From the NCBI RefSeq assembly GCF_900114925.1, contig NZ_FOUR01000008.1:104955-168954 (forward strand): a DNA stretch of 64,000 nucleotides. Reading direction: 5' to 3'. This DNA is from Marinobacter pelagius. GTDB lineage: Bacteria; Pseudomonadota; Gammaproteobacteria; Pseudomonadales; Oleiphilaceae. Position 1 is the stretch's first letter. The number at the start of each line of letters is the position of its first letter. A model generated the notes under the pieces. That model was not told where the DNA came from. It searched no databases and saw only the letters and a list, made by a program, of their open reading frames with translations. A program made the position numbers and the translations under genes. Shown here piece after piece: positions 33,631 through 41,713 of this stretch.

Positions 33631-36450
33631 ATGAGCGACTACAAGCATACCCTGAATCTGCCGGAAACCGCCTTCCCCATGCGCGGTAACCTGGCCAAGC
33701 GCGAGCCGGACATGCTCAAGCGCTGGCAGGACCTCGATGTCTACGGCACCCTGCGCAAGCAGCGTGAAGGCCGGGACAAGTTCATCCTGCACGACGGCCC
33801 TCCCTACGCCAACGGCAGCATTCACATCGGTCATGCGGTCAACAAGATTCTCAAGGACATGATCGTCAAGTCCCACAGCTTCAAGGGCTATGACGCGCCT
33901 TACGTGCCGGGCTGGGATTGCCACGGCCTGCCTATCGAACACAAGGTGGAGCAGGAGATCGGCAAGGCCGGCGTCAAGGTGGACTACAAGACTTTCCGCC
34001 AGGCCTGCCGGGATTACGCCACCAAGCAGATCGAGGGCCAGAAGGCCGACTTCATCCGCCTGGGCGTGATGGGTGAGTGGGACAAGCCCTACCTCACCAT
34101 GGATCCCAAGGTGGAAGCCGGCATCGTCCGTGCCCTGGGCAAGATCGTGGCCAAGGGCCACCTGGTGCGTGGTTACAAGCCCGTTTACTGGAGTGTGGTA
34201 GGTCAGTCCGCACTGGCAGAGGCGGAGGTCGAGTACCAGGACAAGACTTCAACCCAGATTGATGTGCGTTTCACTGCGGTTGATCCGGCCCGCGCGCTGG
34301 AGCTGTTCGGCACGGACAAAGGCGAGGGCGATGTTTCCGTGGTGATCTGGACCACCACTCCCTGGACCATTCCCGCCAACCAGGCGGTATCCCTGGGTGC
34401 GGACCTGGAGTATGCCCTGGTGCAGGTGGATGTTGGTCAGGGACCGGAGCGCCTGATTCTGGCCAATGAAATGGTCGAGGGCATCATGGCTCGCTGGGGT
34501 GTGGAAGATTACCAGGTGCTGGCGACCGTTGCCGGTTCGGCACTGGAAAAGCTGGAACTGCACCACCCGATCTACGACAAGCAGGTACCGGTGATCCTGG
34601 GTGATCACGTCTCCACCGATGCCGGTACCGGTGCGGTTCACACCGCCCCGGATCACGGTATGGAAGACTTCGAGGTGGGTAAGGAATACGGCATCGGCAC
34701 CCTGAACCTGGTGAAAGCCGATGGCACCTACACCGAAGCCGCCGGCGAGTTTGCCGGTGTGCACGTTTACAAAGCCGATGAACCGGTGTGTTCCGCTCTG
34801 GAGCGCGAAGGCAAACTGGTACGCTCAGAGAAGTTCCAGCACAGCTACCCGCACTGCTGGCGGACCAAGACCCCGCTGATCTACCGGGCCACGCCCCAGT
34901 GGTTCATCAGCATGGACAAGCACAACCTGCGCGCCGACGCTCTGGAAGCCATCAAGGGTGTGCGCTGGGTGCCGGGCTGGGGCCAGAACCGCATCGAAGC
35001 GATGTTCGAGCAGAGCCCGGACTGGTGTATCTCCCGTCAGCGCACTTGGGGTGTGCCGATTACCCTGTTCATCCACAAGGAAACCCAGGAGCTACACCCG
35101 GACACCCAGGGCCTGATCGAGAAGGTCGCCCAGGCTGTCGAGACCGGCGGCATCGATGCCTGGTACGAGCTGGACCAGAACGAACTGCTGGGCAGCGATG
35201 CTGATCAGTACGAAAAGGTGCTCGATACCCTGGATGTCTGGTTCGATTCCGGCGTGACCCACGACTCGGTCCTCCGTGTACGCGAGGAGCTGGGCCAGTT
35301 CCCGGCGGACATGTATCTGGAAGGCTCCGATCAGCACCGTGGCTGGTTCCAGTCGTCCCTGAAGACCTCCATCGCCATGAATGGTGTAGCACCTTACAAG
35401 CAGGTGCTGACCCACGGCTTCACCGTCGATGGCAAGGGTCGCAAGATGTCCAAGTCCCTGGGCAACGTGATTGCGCCCCAGGAGGTCATGAACGAGCTGG
35501 GTGCGGATATCTTGCGCCTTTGGGTGGCTGCCACCGATTACAGTGGCGAGATGACCGTTTCCAAGGACATCCTGCGCCAGACCGCCGATGGCTACCGCCG
35601 CATCCGGAACACCGCGCGCTTCCTGCTCAGCAACCTGAACGGCTTTGATCCGGCCCAGCACATGGTGGCGCCGGAGGACATGATCGCCCTGGACCGCTGG
35701 ATGGTGGACAAGGCCCTGCAGCTGCAGAAGGAGCTGGATGAGGACTACGGCAACTACGCCTTCCTGCGCATTTACCAGAAGGTTTACAACTTCTGTGAGG
35801 CGACGCTGGGCGGCTTCTACCTGGACATCATCAAGGACCGCCAGTACACCACCCAGGCCGACAGCCTGGCGCGGCGCTCCTGCCAGACCGCGCTCTACCA
35901 CGTGGCCGAGGCCCTGGTGCGCTGGATCGCCCCGATCCTGAGCTTCACCGCCGACGAGATCTGGCAGCATCTGCCGGGCGAGCGCGGTGAGACCGTGTTC
36001 TACGAAACCTGGTACGAAGGCCTGACCGAGTTGCCGGACGACTTCGAGCTGGGCCGTGACTACTGGCGCGAGATCTACAGCGTGAAGGAAGCGGTCAACA
36101 AGTGCCTGGAAGAGGCCCGTGGCCGTGGCGAGATCAAGGGCTCCCTGAGTGCCGAAGTGACCCTGTACTGTGAAGGTGAGCTGGCCGAGCGCCTGAAGCA
36201 CCTGGGCGAGGAGCTGCGTTTCGTGCTGATCACCTCGGAGGCGACCGTCAAGCCGGTGGCCGAGGCCGAAGGTGCCGAGCAGACCGGCCATGAGGGCCTG
36301 CTGGTGAAAGTCACGCCGGCAACCCACGCCAAGTGCGAGCGCTGCTGGCACCATCGCGAAGACGTAGGTCGCAACGCCAAGTACGACGACCTGTGCGGCC
36401 GCTGCGTCAGTAACGTGGAAGGCCCCGGCGAAAGCCGATCCTTTGCCTGA
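33631..36450 (+). CDS. ileS: Isoleucyl-tRNA synthetase
   Basis: Charges tRNA-Ile with isoleucine. The 939 residues form a class I synthetase with the HIGH motif in [21 protein letters not shown] in [10 protein letters not shown], a large CP1 editing domain ([30 protein letters not shown]) and the C-terminal zinc site [11 protein letters not shown] followed by CGRCVSN. Its stop overlaps the putative lspA ATG by one base. The ribF-ileS-lspA-fkpB-ispH order is conserved in gammaproteobacteria. Confidence 0.98.
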   Translation: MSDYKHTLNLPETAFPMRGNLAKREPDMLKRWQDLDVYGTLRKQREGRDKFILHDGPPYANGSIHIGHAVNKILKDMIVKSHSFKGYDAPYVPGWDCHGLPIEHKVEQEIGKAGVKVDYKTFRQACRDYATKQIEGQKADFIRLGVMGEWDKPYLTMDPKVEAGIVRALGKIVAKGHLVRGYKPVYWSVVGQSALAEAEVEYQDKTSTQIDVRFTAVDPARALELFGTDKGEGDVSVVIWTTTPWTIPANQAVSLGADLEYALVQVDVGQGPERLILANEMVEGIMARWGVEDYQVLATVAGSALEKLELHHPIYDKQVPVILGDHVSTDAGTGAVHTAPDHGMEDFEVGKEYGIGTLNLVKADGTYTEAAGEFAGVHVYKADEPVCSALEREGKLVRSEKFQHSYPHCWRTKTPLIYRATPQWFISMDKHNLRADALEAIKGVRWVPGWGQNRIEAMFEQSPDWCISRQRTWGVPITLFIHKETQELHPDTQGLIEKVAQAVETGGIDAWYELDQNELLGSDADQYEKVLDTLDVWFDSGVTHDSVLRVREELGQFPADMYLEGSDQHRGWFQSSLKTSIAMNGVAPYKQVLTHGFTVDGKGRKMSKSLGNVIAPQEVMNELGADILRLWVAATDYSGEMTVSKDILRQTADGYRRIRNTARFLLSNLNGFDPAQHMVAPEDMIALDRWMVDKALQLQKELDEDYGNYAFLRIYQKVYNFCEATLGGFYLDIIKDRQYTTQADSLARRSCQTALYHVAEALVRWIAPILSFTADEIWQHLPGERGETVFYETWYEGLTELPDDFELGRDYWREIYSVKEAVNKCLEEARGRGEIKGSLSAEVTLYCEGELAERLKHLGEELRFVLITSEATVKPVAEAEGAEQTGHEGLLVKVTPATHAKCERCWHHREDVGRNAKYDDLCGRCVSNVEGPGESRSFA

Positions 36451-36968
36451 TGGAAGCTGCCATGACGGATAAGGCCATGGGCTCGAAACTGAAATGGCTG
36501 TGGCTGGCGGCGCTGGTCATTGTCATTGACCTGGGCACCAAGGCCATGGCCAGCGCCATGCTCACCTACGGTGACCCGGTGCCGGTGATGCCCATGTTCA
36601 ACCTGACGCTGCTGCACAACACCGGCGCGGCGTTCAGCTTCCTGGCCCAGGCCGATGGCTGGCAGCGCTGGTTTTTCGTGACCCTGGCGCTGGTGGTCAG
36701 TGTGGTGCTGGTGAGTTGGCTGCGTAAATTGCAGTCCCATGAAACCTGGACCGCCGTCGCCATCGTACTCATTCTCGGCGGCGCCCTCGGTAACGTCTAT
36801 GACCGGGTGGTGCACGGCTATGTGGTGGATTTCCTGCACTTCTACTGGCAGGACTGGCACTTCCCCGCATTCAACCTGGCCGACACCGCCATCACCATCG
36901 GCGCCGGCATGATGATCCTGGACATATTCCGCAAACCCGCCGACGGCGGGGATGCCGAAAAGGAGTGA
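36450..36968 (+). CDS. lspA: Lipoprotein signal peptidase
   Basis: Inner-membrane aspartyl protease that removes signal peptides from lipoproteins such as BamD. About four hydrophobic segments and the catalytic aspartates in [15 protein letters not shown] and [21 protein letters not shown] is conserved. Two starts are possible: ATG at 36450, coupled to the ileS stop (172 residues), or ATG at 36462 with GGAAG in front (168 residues); the end is the same. Confidence 0.95.
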   Translation: MEAAMTDKAMGSKLKWLWLAALVIVIDLGTKAMASAMLTYGDPVPVMPMFNLTLLHNTGAAFSFLAQADGWQRWFFVTLALVVSVVLVSWLRKLQSHETWTAVAIVLILGGALGNVYDRVVHGYVVDFLHFYWQDWHFPAFNLADTAITIGAGMMILDIFRKPADGGDAEKE

Positions 36969-36977
36969 ACCACACTC

Positions 36978-37430
36978 ATGAAAGATTTGCCCGTAGACAA
37001 GGGAACCCGTGTAAAACTCCACTTCGCCCTCAAGATCAAGGGCGGCGATGTGGTGGATTCCACCTTCGAGAAAGAGCCTGCCACCCTCGAGATCGGTGAC
37101 GAAAACCTGCCGGAAAACTTCGAGGCGCTGATGATGGGCATGAAAGCCGGTGACCGCCAGACCTTCGAAGTCTCCCCGGAGAAAGGCTTCGGCCAACACA
37201 ACCCCAACAACCTCCAGACCTTCAAGCGCCACGAGTTCAGTGCCGACATGGTGCTGGAGCCGGGCGTGGTGGTGTCCTTCGCCGATGCGCGTCAGCAGGA
37301 GCTACCGGGGGTTATCAGCCGGGTGGAAGGGGATGAAGTGGAAGTGGACTTCAACCATCCGCTGGCAGGGCGTACACTGGAATTCGAAGTTGAAATTCTC
37401 GATGTGGAACCGGCTGGACAGACGCACTGA
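36978..37430 (+). CDS. fkpB: FKBP-type peptidyl-prolyl isomerase (SlpA/FkpB)
   Basis: Cytosolic prolyl isomerase of the SlyD-like FKBP group. The 150 residues include [38 protein letters not shown], and [20 protein letters not shown]. The flap domain is inserted in the middle. No metal-binding histidine tail as in SlyD is present, which supports FkpB. It lies between lspA and ispH, as in E. coli. Confidence 0.93.
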   Translation: MKDLPVDKGTRVKLHFALKIKGGDVVDSTFEKEPATLEIGDENLPENFEALMMGMKAGDRQTFEVSPEKGFGQHNPNNLQTFKRHEFSADMVLEPGVVVSFADARQQELPGVISRVEGDEVEVDFNHPLAGRTLEFEVEILDVEPAGQTH

Positions 37431-37432
37431 TT

Positions 37433-38386
37433 ATGCAAATCCGACTCGCTAACCCCCGTGGCTTCTGCGCCGGCGTCGACCGCGCCATCGAAATCGTCAA
37501 CCGGGCGCTGGATGTGTTCGGTGCGCCGATCTACGTTCGCCACGAAGTGGTCCACAACAAGTTCGTGGTGGATAATCTCCGCAACCGCGGCGCGGTGTTC
37601 GTGGACGAGTTGGATGAAGTGCCCGACGACACCCTGGTGATCTTCAGCGCCCACGGCGTCTCCCAGGCGGTGCAGAACGAGGCCGCCCGCCGTGGCCTCA
37701 AGGTCTTCGACGCCACCTGCCCGCTGGTCACCAAGGTGCACATGGAAGTCATGCGCTACAGCCGCGACGGCCGCGAGTGCATCCTGATCGGCCACCACGG
37801 CCATCCGGAAGTGGAGGGCACCATGGGCCAGTATGATCACAGCAACGGCGGTGAGATCTACCTGGTGGAAAACGAGGAAGACGTGGCCAAGCTGGAGGTG
37901 AAAGACCCGTCCCGCCTGTCCTACGTCACCCAGACCACCCTCTCCATGGACGATACCGCCCGAGTCATCGACGCCCTGCGCGCCAAATTCCCCGAGATTC
38001 AGGGCCCCCGCAAGGACGACATCTGCTACGCCACCCAGAACCGCCAGGACGCGGTCAAACAACTGGCCGGCGACTGCGACCTGATGCTGGTAGTGGGCTC
38101 CCCCAACAGCTCCAACTCCAACCGCCTGCGCGAGTTGGCCGAGCGCATGGGTACGCCGGCGTACCTGATCGACGAAGCCTCCCAGATCGACCCGAAGTGG
38201 CTAGAAGGCAAGACCGATATTGGTGTGACCGCCGGTGCCTCCGCTCCGGAAGTGCTGGTGAATGAGGTGATTTCTCGCCTGAAGGAGCTGGGTGGGGAAG
38301 AGCCTCAGGAAGTTGCCGGGCGGGAGGAGAATATTGTTTTCTCCATGCCCAGAGAGCTTCGGATTGATGCGGTCGAGGTTGAGTGA
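37433..38386 (+). CDS. ispH: 4-hydroxy-3-methylbut-2-enyl diphosphate reductase
   Basis: Last step of the MEP pathway: makes IPP and DMAPP, using an iron-sulfur cluster. The three cluster cysteines are in [18 protein letters not shown] and [11 protein letters not shown]. Other motifs are [13 protein letters not shown] and [13 protein letters not shown]. The 317 residues are normal and it follows fkpB directly. Its products feed ispB. A perfect CRP-like site begins 13 bp after the stop. Confidence 0.97.
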   Translation: MQIRLANPRGFCAGVDRAIEIVNRALDVFGAPIYVRHEVVHNKFVVDNLRNRGAVFVDELDEVPDDTLVIFSAHGVSQAVQNEAARRGLKVFDATCPLVTKVHMEVMRYSRDGRECILIGHHGHPEVEGTMGQYDHSNGGEIYLVENEEDVAKLEVKDPSRLSYVTQTTLSMDDTARVIDALRAKFPEIQGPRKDDICYATQNRQDAVKQLAGDCDLMLVVGSPNSSNSNRLRELAERMGTPAYLIDEASQIDPKWLEGKTDIGVTAGASAPEVLVNEVISRLKELGGEEPQEVAGREENIVFSMPRELRIDAVEVE

Positions 38387-38398
38387 CTTCGACTTGCT

Positions 38399-38418
38399 GA
38401 TGTGATGGTGGTCACATC
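38399..38418. promoter_or_regulatory. CRP/Vfr-type binding site upstream of the pilus operon
   Basis: GATGTGA-TGGTGG-TCACATC: perfect 7-bp arms around a 6-bp spacer, containing the full consensus TGTGA-N6-TCACA. It lies 112 bp before the first pilin gene. Family knowledge: the CRP homologue Vfr controls pilus genes in Pseudomonas. Confidence 0.7.
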
Positions 38419-38503
38419 TAATTTCTTGTTTCTGCCGTTTATCCTCTGTCCACTGCCGCTTATCGAATCACACTGGCTTGCTGCCTAGCTACCCAATAAT
38501 CTG

Positions 38504-38523
38504 TCCCTACGTAGCAGTAGGGA
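38504..38523 (+). promoter_or_regulatory. Hairpin covering the ribosome-binding site of the first pilin gene
   Basis: TCCCTAC (38504-38510) pairs with GTAGGGA (38517-38523) across a 6-base loop. The right arm includes the AGGG that should serve as ribosome-binding site for the ATG at 38530, so folding would block initiation. Confidence 0.55.
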
Positions 38524-38529
38524 TAGTTT

Positions 38530-39126
38530 ATGTCTGGCATCCGGTACAATTCAGGTTTTACCCTTCTTGAACTTCTGATCACTATCACGATTCTCGGAAT
38601 TATCGCCACTTATGCGATTCCCTCATTCCGGGAGATGGTGCTGAATAATCGCCTTACCGCGCAAACAAATGAAGTGACCAGTCTCGTTAGCTATGCCCGA
38701 AGTGAGGCATCCAAACTTCGTGAGGGAGTTGTCACGATCTGTTCTTCTACGGACAGTACCTCATGCAGCGGTAATGCAGCCTGGGAGACCGGATTGATCG
38801 TGTTTCGTGATGACGATATGAATGCTGCGTTCGGCGGAACAGATCAGTTGCTTAAAGTCAGCGGCCCTCTCGCTGGCGGCAATACGCTGAGAATTCGGGA
38901 TATGACCAGTGATGGGGGCGGCTATGTGCAATTTAATAGCAGAGGGTTTCCCAGGGCCTCCGCTACTGATGAAGTCGCAGGGACTTTTATCATTTGTGAT
39001 GATCGCGGAGCTGCTGAGGCGCGCGCAGTCTCCATTAACGTCTCCGGACAGACCCATTTGGCACGTGATACCGATGCCAATGGCACATTGAACGATCATA
39101 AAAGCAATGACATTGCCTGTCCGTGA
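38530..39126 (+). CDS. GspH/FimT-family minor pilin (FimU-like)
   Basis: Minor pilin that helps prime type IV pilus assembly. A short leader ending in glycine precedes FTLLELLITITILGIIATYA, the class III signal for PilD, with the +5 glutamate present. The 198-residue protein continues with the GspH domain; cysteines in TICSSTDSTSC and IICDD, and a last one at the C-terminus, could form disulfides. It is the first gene of the island fimU-pilV-pilW-pilX-unknown-pilY1-pilE and overlaps pilV. Confidence 0.88.
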   Translation: MSGIRYNSGFTLLELLITITILGIIATYAIPSFREMVLNNRLTAQTNEVTSLVSYARSEASKLREGVVTICSSTDSTSCSGNAAWETGLIVFRDDDMNAAFGGTDQLLKVSGPLAGGNTLRIRDMTSDGGGYVQFNSRGFPRASATDEVAGTFIICDDRGAAEARAVSINVSGQTHLARDTDANGTLNDHKSNDIACP

Positions 39127-39683
39127 TGGTGAGCCAAGACATGAGTAAAGTGAATAGTCACAAACACCCGGTTTTTCGCATAGGGTACCGCGCAAGCAAT
39201 CAGCGTGGATTCACACTGATTGAGATTCTGGTCACTGTTTTTATCTTGGCTATCGGTCTGCTTGGACTTGCCGGACTAATCCTTGAAGGTATGCGCAATA
39301 ACCAGGGAGCCTATCTCCGGACGCAGGCGAGTATCCTTGCATACGACATGGCTGATCGGATGCGGGCCAACAAGGACCGGGCATCCGATTATGCGGGCTT
39401 CAGCACGGATGGAGCCACAACTACTCTCCCTGATTGCGCAAGTGAAGATACTGGCTGCACGCCAGCAGGGCAGGCGCAGGTGGATCTCGTGGAATGGACG
39501 CGTCAGATCCAGGGCGTGGGAAGCGATATGGCTTTGTTGCCGGGCGGCGTGGGTACAATCCAGCATGATGCGGCAACGTCCAGATACACCATTACCGTCA
39601 CCTGGAACGAGGTAACTCGTGACGGAGACGCGGGAGAGTCAATCTCCGGTGATGGTTCCTACTCCGTGCAGTTTTCATTGTGA
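39126..39683 (+). CDS. pilV: Type IV pilus minor pilin PilV
   Basis: Minor pilin of the priming complex. The leader RASNQRG is followed by FTLIEILVTVFILAIGLLGL, then LILEGMRNNQGAYLRTQAS, typical of PilV. The long leader of about 25 residues depends on the start: ATG at 39126 overlaps the previous stop (TGATG), and ATG 39141 is an alternative. Order and size (185 residues) agree with PilV of Pseudomonas. Coupled downstream to pilW. Confidence 0.88.
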   Translation: MVSQDMSKVNSHKHPVFRIGYRASNQRGFTLIEILVTVFILAIGLLGLAGLILEGMRNNQGAYLRTQASILAYDMADRMRANKDRASDYAGFSTDGATTTLPDCASEDTGCTPAGQAQVDLVEWTRQIQGVGSDMALLPGGVGTIQHDAATSRYTITVTWNEVTRDGDAGESISGDGSYSVQFSL

Positions 39684-39691
39684 GGTACAAA

Positions 39692-40777
39692 ATGAACGGA
39701 GCCCCTGAATTGAGGTTACTTGCCAGATTGAGTAAGAGCCAAAGAGGTCTGTCTCTGGTTGAGCTGATGATCGCTCTGGCACTGAGTGCCACGTTGATTT
39801 TTGGCATTTTCACGGTGTATCTGGATTCCAGCCGAACCTCGCGCATGAGTGCTGCACTTGCCAGAACTCAGGAAGCAGCTCGAATAGCCACCGACATCAT
39901 GGCTCGCGACATGCGTATGGTCGGGTTTCAGGGCTGTGCCGATCCGGATGACGTGACGTTGAATATCATTGCTAACAATCCCCCAACTGCTGATTTTTTT
40001 GAGACGACACTGCGTGGCTGGGAAGTGAGTGATGGCACGTGGGCAGACGGCACTGAGTTTGATGGTGAAGAAATTGAAGCGAACGCGATTGTAGGCAGCG
40101 ATGTTATATCCGTTCAGCGCGGTGAAACCATGGAAATAGAGCTGACCGGCAACATGAAAGCGGATAACGCCAATATTCAGGTTCTGGGTGATGATATCGT
40201 TCGTTTTTCGCAGAATGATATCGTCATGATTTCCGACTGTGAAGCAGCGGACCTGTTCAGGATCTCCAGTGAGCCGTCATCGGGTACCTGGGCTCATGCC
40301 AAGAATGTCAACAGCTCAAACCGGTTGAGCCAGGCCTACACAGATTCTGCACGCATCATGCGTTTTTCTTCGTCGGTTTATTTTGTGGCAGACACCGGCC
40401 GGGATGATGTTCAAGGTAACGACATCTTTGCATTGTACCGGCAGGCCAACAATCTGGACGGTAGTGTGCAATCCCCTCAGGAGATCGTTGAAGGCGTTGA
40501 AAATCTTCAGATCGAATATGGTGAACTGCTGGGAACCAATAACGTCCGGTACCGCCCTGCAGACGAAGTCGGGAATATGGCAAGTGTTGTTGCTCTGCGC
40601 ATAGGCATGCTGGTCAGCAATGCGGACCCTGTCCGGGATGATAACGATATAGCAGATTATGCACTCCCCGGCGAGACCATAACCGAGGCGAGTGGTGGGG
40701 GGACCGTTACACATCCCGAAGATCAGCGTCTGCGAAGGACCTTTGTTACGACAGTCATGCTTCGTAATCGTGACTGA
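39692..40777 (+). CDS. pilW: Type IV pilus minor pilin PilW
   Basis: Large minor pilin of the priming complex. The prepilin motif is SKSQRG then LSLVELMIALALSATLIFGI. AARIATDIMARDMRMVGFQG and a cysteine pair (GCADPDD; SDCEAADLF) follow, then LRIGMLVSN near the end. The ATG at 39692, 8 bases after GAGG, gives 361 residues; GTG 39680 is less likely. Lies between pilV and pilX as in Pseudomonas. Confidence 0.88.
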   Translation: MNGAPELRLLARLSKSQRGLSLVELMIALALSATLIFGIFTVYLDSSRTSRMSAALARTQEAARIATDIMARDMRMVGFQGCADPDDVTLNIIANNPPTADFFETTLRGWEVSDGTWADGTEFDGEEIEANAIVGSDVISVQRGETMEIELTGNMKADNANIQVLGDDIVRFSQNDIVMISDCEAADLFRISSEPSSGTWAHAKNVNSSNRLSQAYTDSARIMRFSSSVYFVADTGRDDVQGNDIFALYRQANNLDGSVQSPQEIVEGVENLQIEYGELLGTNNVRYRPADEVGNMASVVALRIGMLVSNADPVRDDNDIADYALPGETITEASGGGTVTHPEDQRLRRTFVTTVMLRNRD

Positions 40778-40799
40778 CTGACCGGCTATTGGTGATCGA

Positions 40800-41285
40800 A
40801 TGATGAACAAACACAGCAGAGTGGTTTCATTGAAGAAAGAGCGTGGGGCAACGCTCATCGTATCCTTGATCGTCTTGTTGGTGCTGACGCTGATTGGCGT
40901 TGCCGGTATGAATACATCGGTAATGCAAGAGCGAATGGCCGTGAATTCCCAAAACTCGAATCGGGCTTTTCAGGCGGCAGAAAGCACATTGAGGTCATTG
41001 CTGGATGAAGTTTATGCAAACAACCTGGATTTGTTGCGCCAGTCAATGCAGGAGACTTCCAGGGAGAGCGATCGGGTGACGGTAACCGTCGACGAGGATA
41101 ACGGTGTAACGGGCAGTTATCAGGCCCGCTTTCTTGGAGAGGTCATTATCACCAGCGGAAGTTCCATGGATGCCGATGAGAGCTCCAATCAGTTGAAGGG
41201 GTTCCGATACGAGCTTGAAGGTGAGGCCGGGGTGGCAAATACAGGTGCTGCTGCTCGGGTTTTCAAGGGTATTGAGTATTACTGA
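40800..41285 (+). CDS. pilX: Type IV pilus assembly protein PilX
   Basis: Minor pilin-like protein with the N-terminus KKERGATLIVSLIVLLVLTL. Unlike the others it lacks the +5 glutamate in a classical FTLxE motif, which is normal for PilX. NTSVMQERMAVNSQNSNRAF and QAAES are the family core. 161 residues, two ATGs in tandem at 40800 and 40803. Followed by a small unknown exported protein and pilY1. Confidence 0.87.
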   Translation: MMNKHSRVVSLKKERGATLIVSLIVLLVLTLIGVAGMNTSVMQERMAVNSQNSNRAFQAAESTLRSLLDEVYANNLDLLRQSMQETSRESDRVTVTVDEDNGVTGSYQARFLGEVIITSGSSMDADESSNQLKGFRYELEGEAGVANTGAAARVFKGIEYY

Positions 41286-41320
41286 TCTTGATAGAGGGGG
41301 CTCAGTCCCCGGAGGCAGAA

Positions 41321-41713
41321 ATGAGTAGAGTCTATTCCTATTGCTCGACAGCGCTTTCAGCAGCGCTGATATTGATCCTCGTGATTGTTTCCTCGCCTGC
41401 TTGGGCTGAAGAGCCCGCTGGCCAGCTGATTGACACCCAATATGAAGCTGTCGAGGCAAGAGCAATTGAGCTCGTTCTGAATGCCAGTGGTGATGTGGTG
41501 GGAATTCGTGCTAAAGGCTGCCCCGGCTGTCCATCTTCAACGATCCTGCCTTCTGCCGATCTGGTGATTGAGGCTGGAGAGCGTCAGATTGATGGTACGG
41601 AAGTAAAATACCTCAATGGTGTGCCTGGTGTAATTCACATTTACCAGCCAAACGGTATGGCTTATCGGGTGTCCTTTCCTGGCGTCCTTTCATCCGGAGG
41701 TGGTGAGCAATGA
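41321..41713 (+). CDS. Unknown exported protein with CPGCP motif in the pilus operon
   Basis: I do not recognise this 130-residue protein. The ATG at 41321 follows GGAGG. Residues 1-30 look like a Sec signal peptide (hydrophobic ALSAALILILVIVSSPAWA, cleavage likely at AWA-EE). The mature part has a single CxxC in RAKGCPGCPSSTILP and a strand-rich remainder ending GMAYRVSFPG. It overlaps the pilY1 start by 4 bp, so it is produced together with PilY1. The Pseudomonas operon has a small gene, pilY2, after pilY1; this one is before it and I see no evident similarity. A role as PilY1 partner or disulfide-handling factor is inference. Confidence 0.7.
   Translation: MSRVYSYCSTALSAALILILVIVSSPAWAEEPAGQLIDTQYEAVEARAIELVLNASGDVVGIRAKGCPGCPSSTILPSADLVIEAGERQIDGTEVKYLNGVPGVIHIYQPNGMAYRVSFPGVLSSGGGEQ

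Noticed and set aside
38470..38490. Sigma-54 promoter for the minor pilin operon
   Set aside because: The nearest GG and GC pair is spaced by 11 bases rather than 10, and the rest of the -24/-12 consensus is missing.
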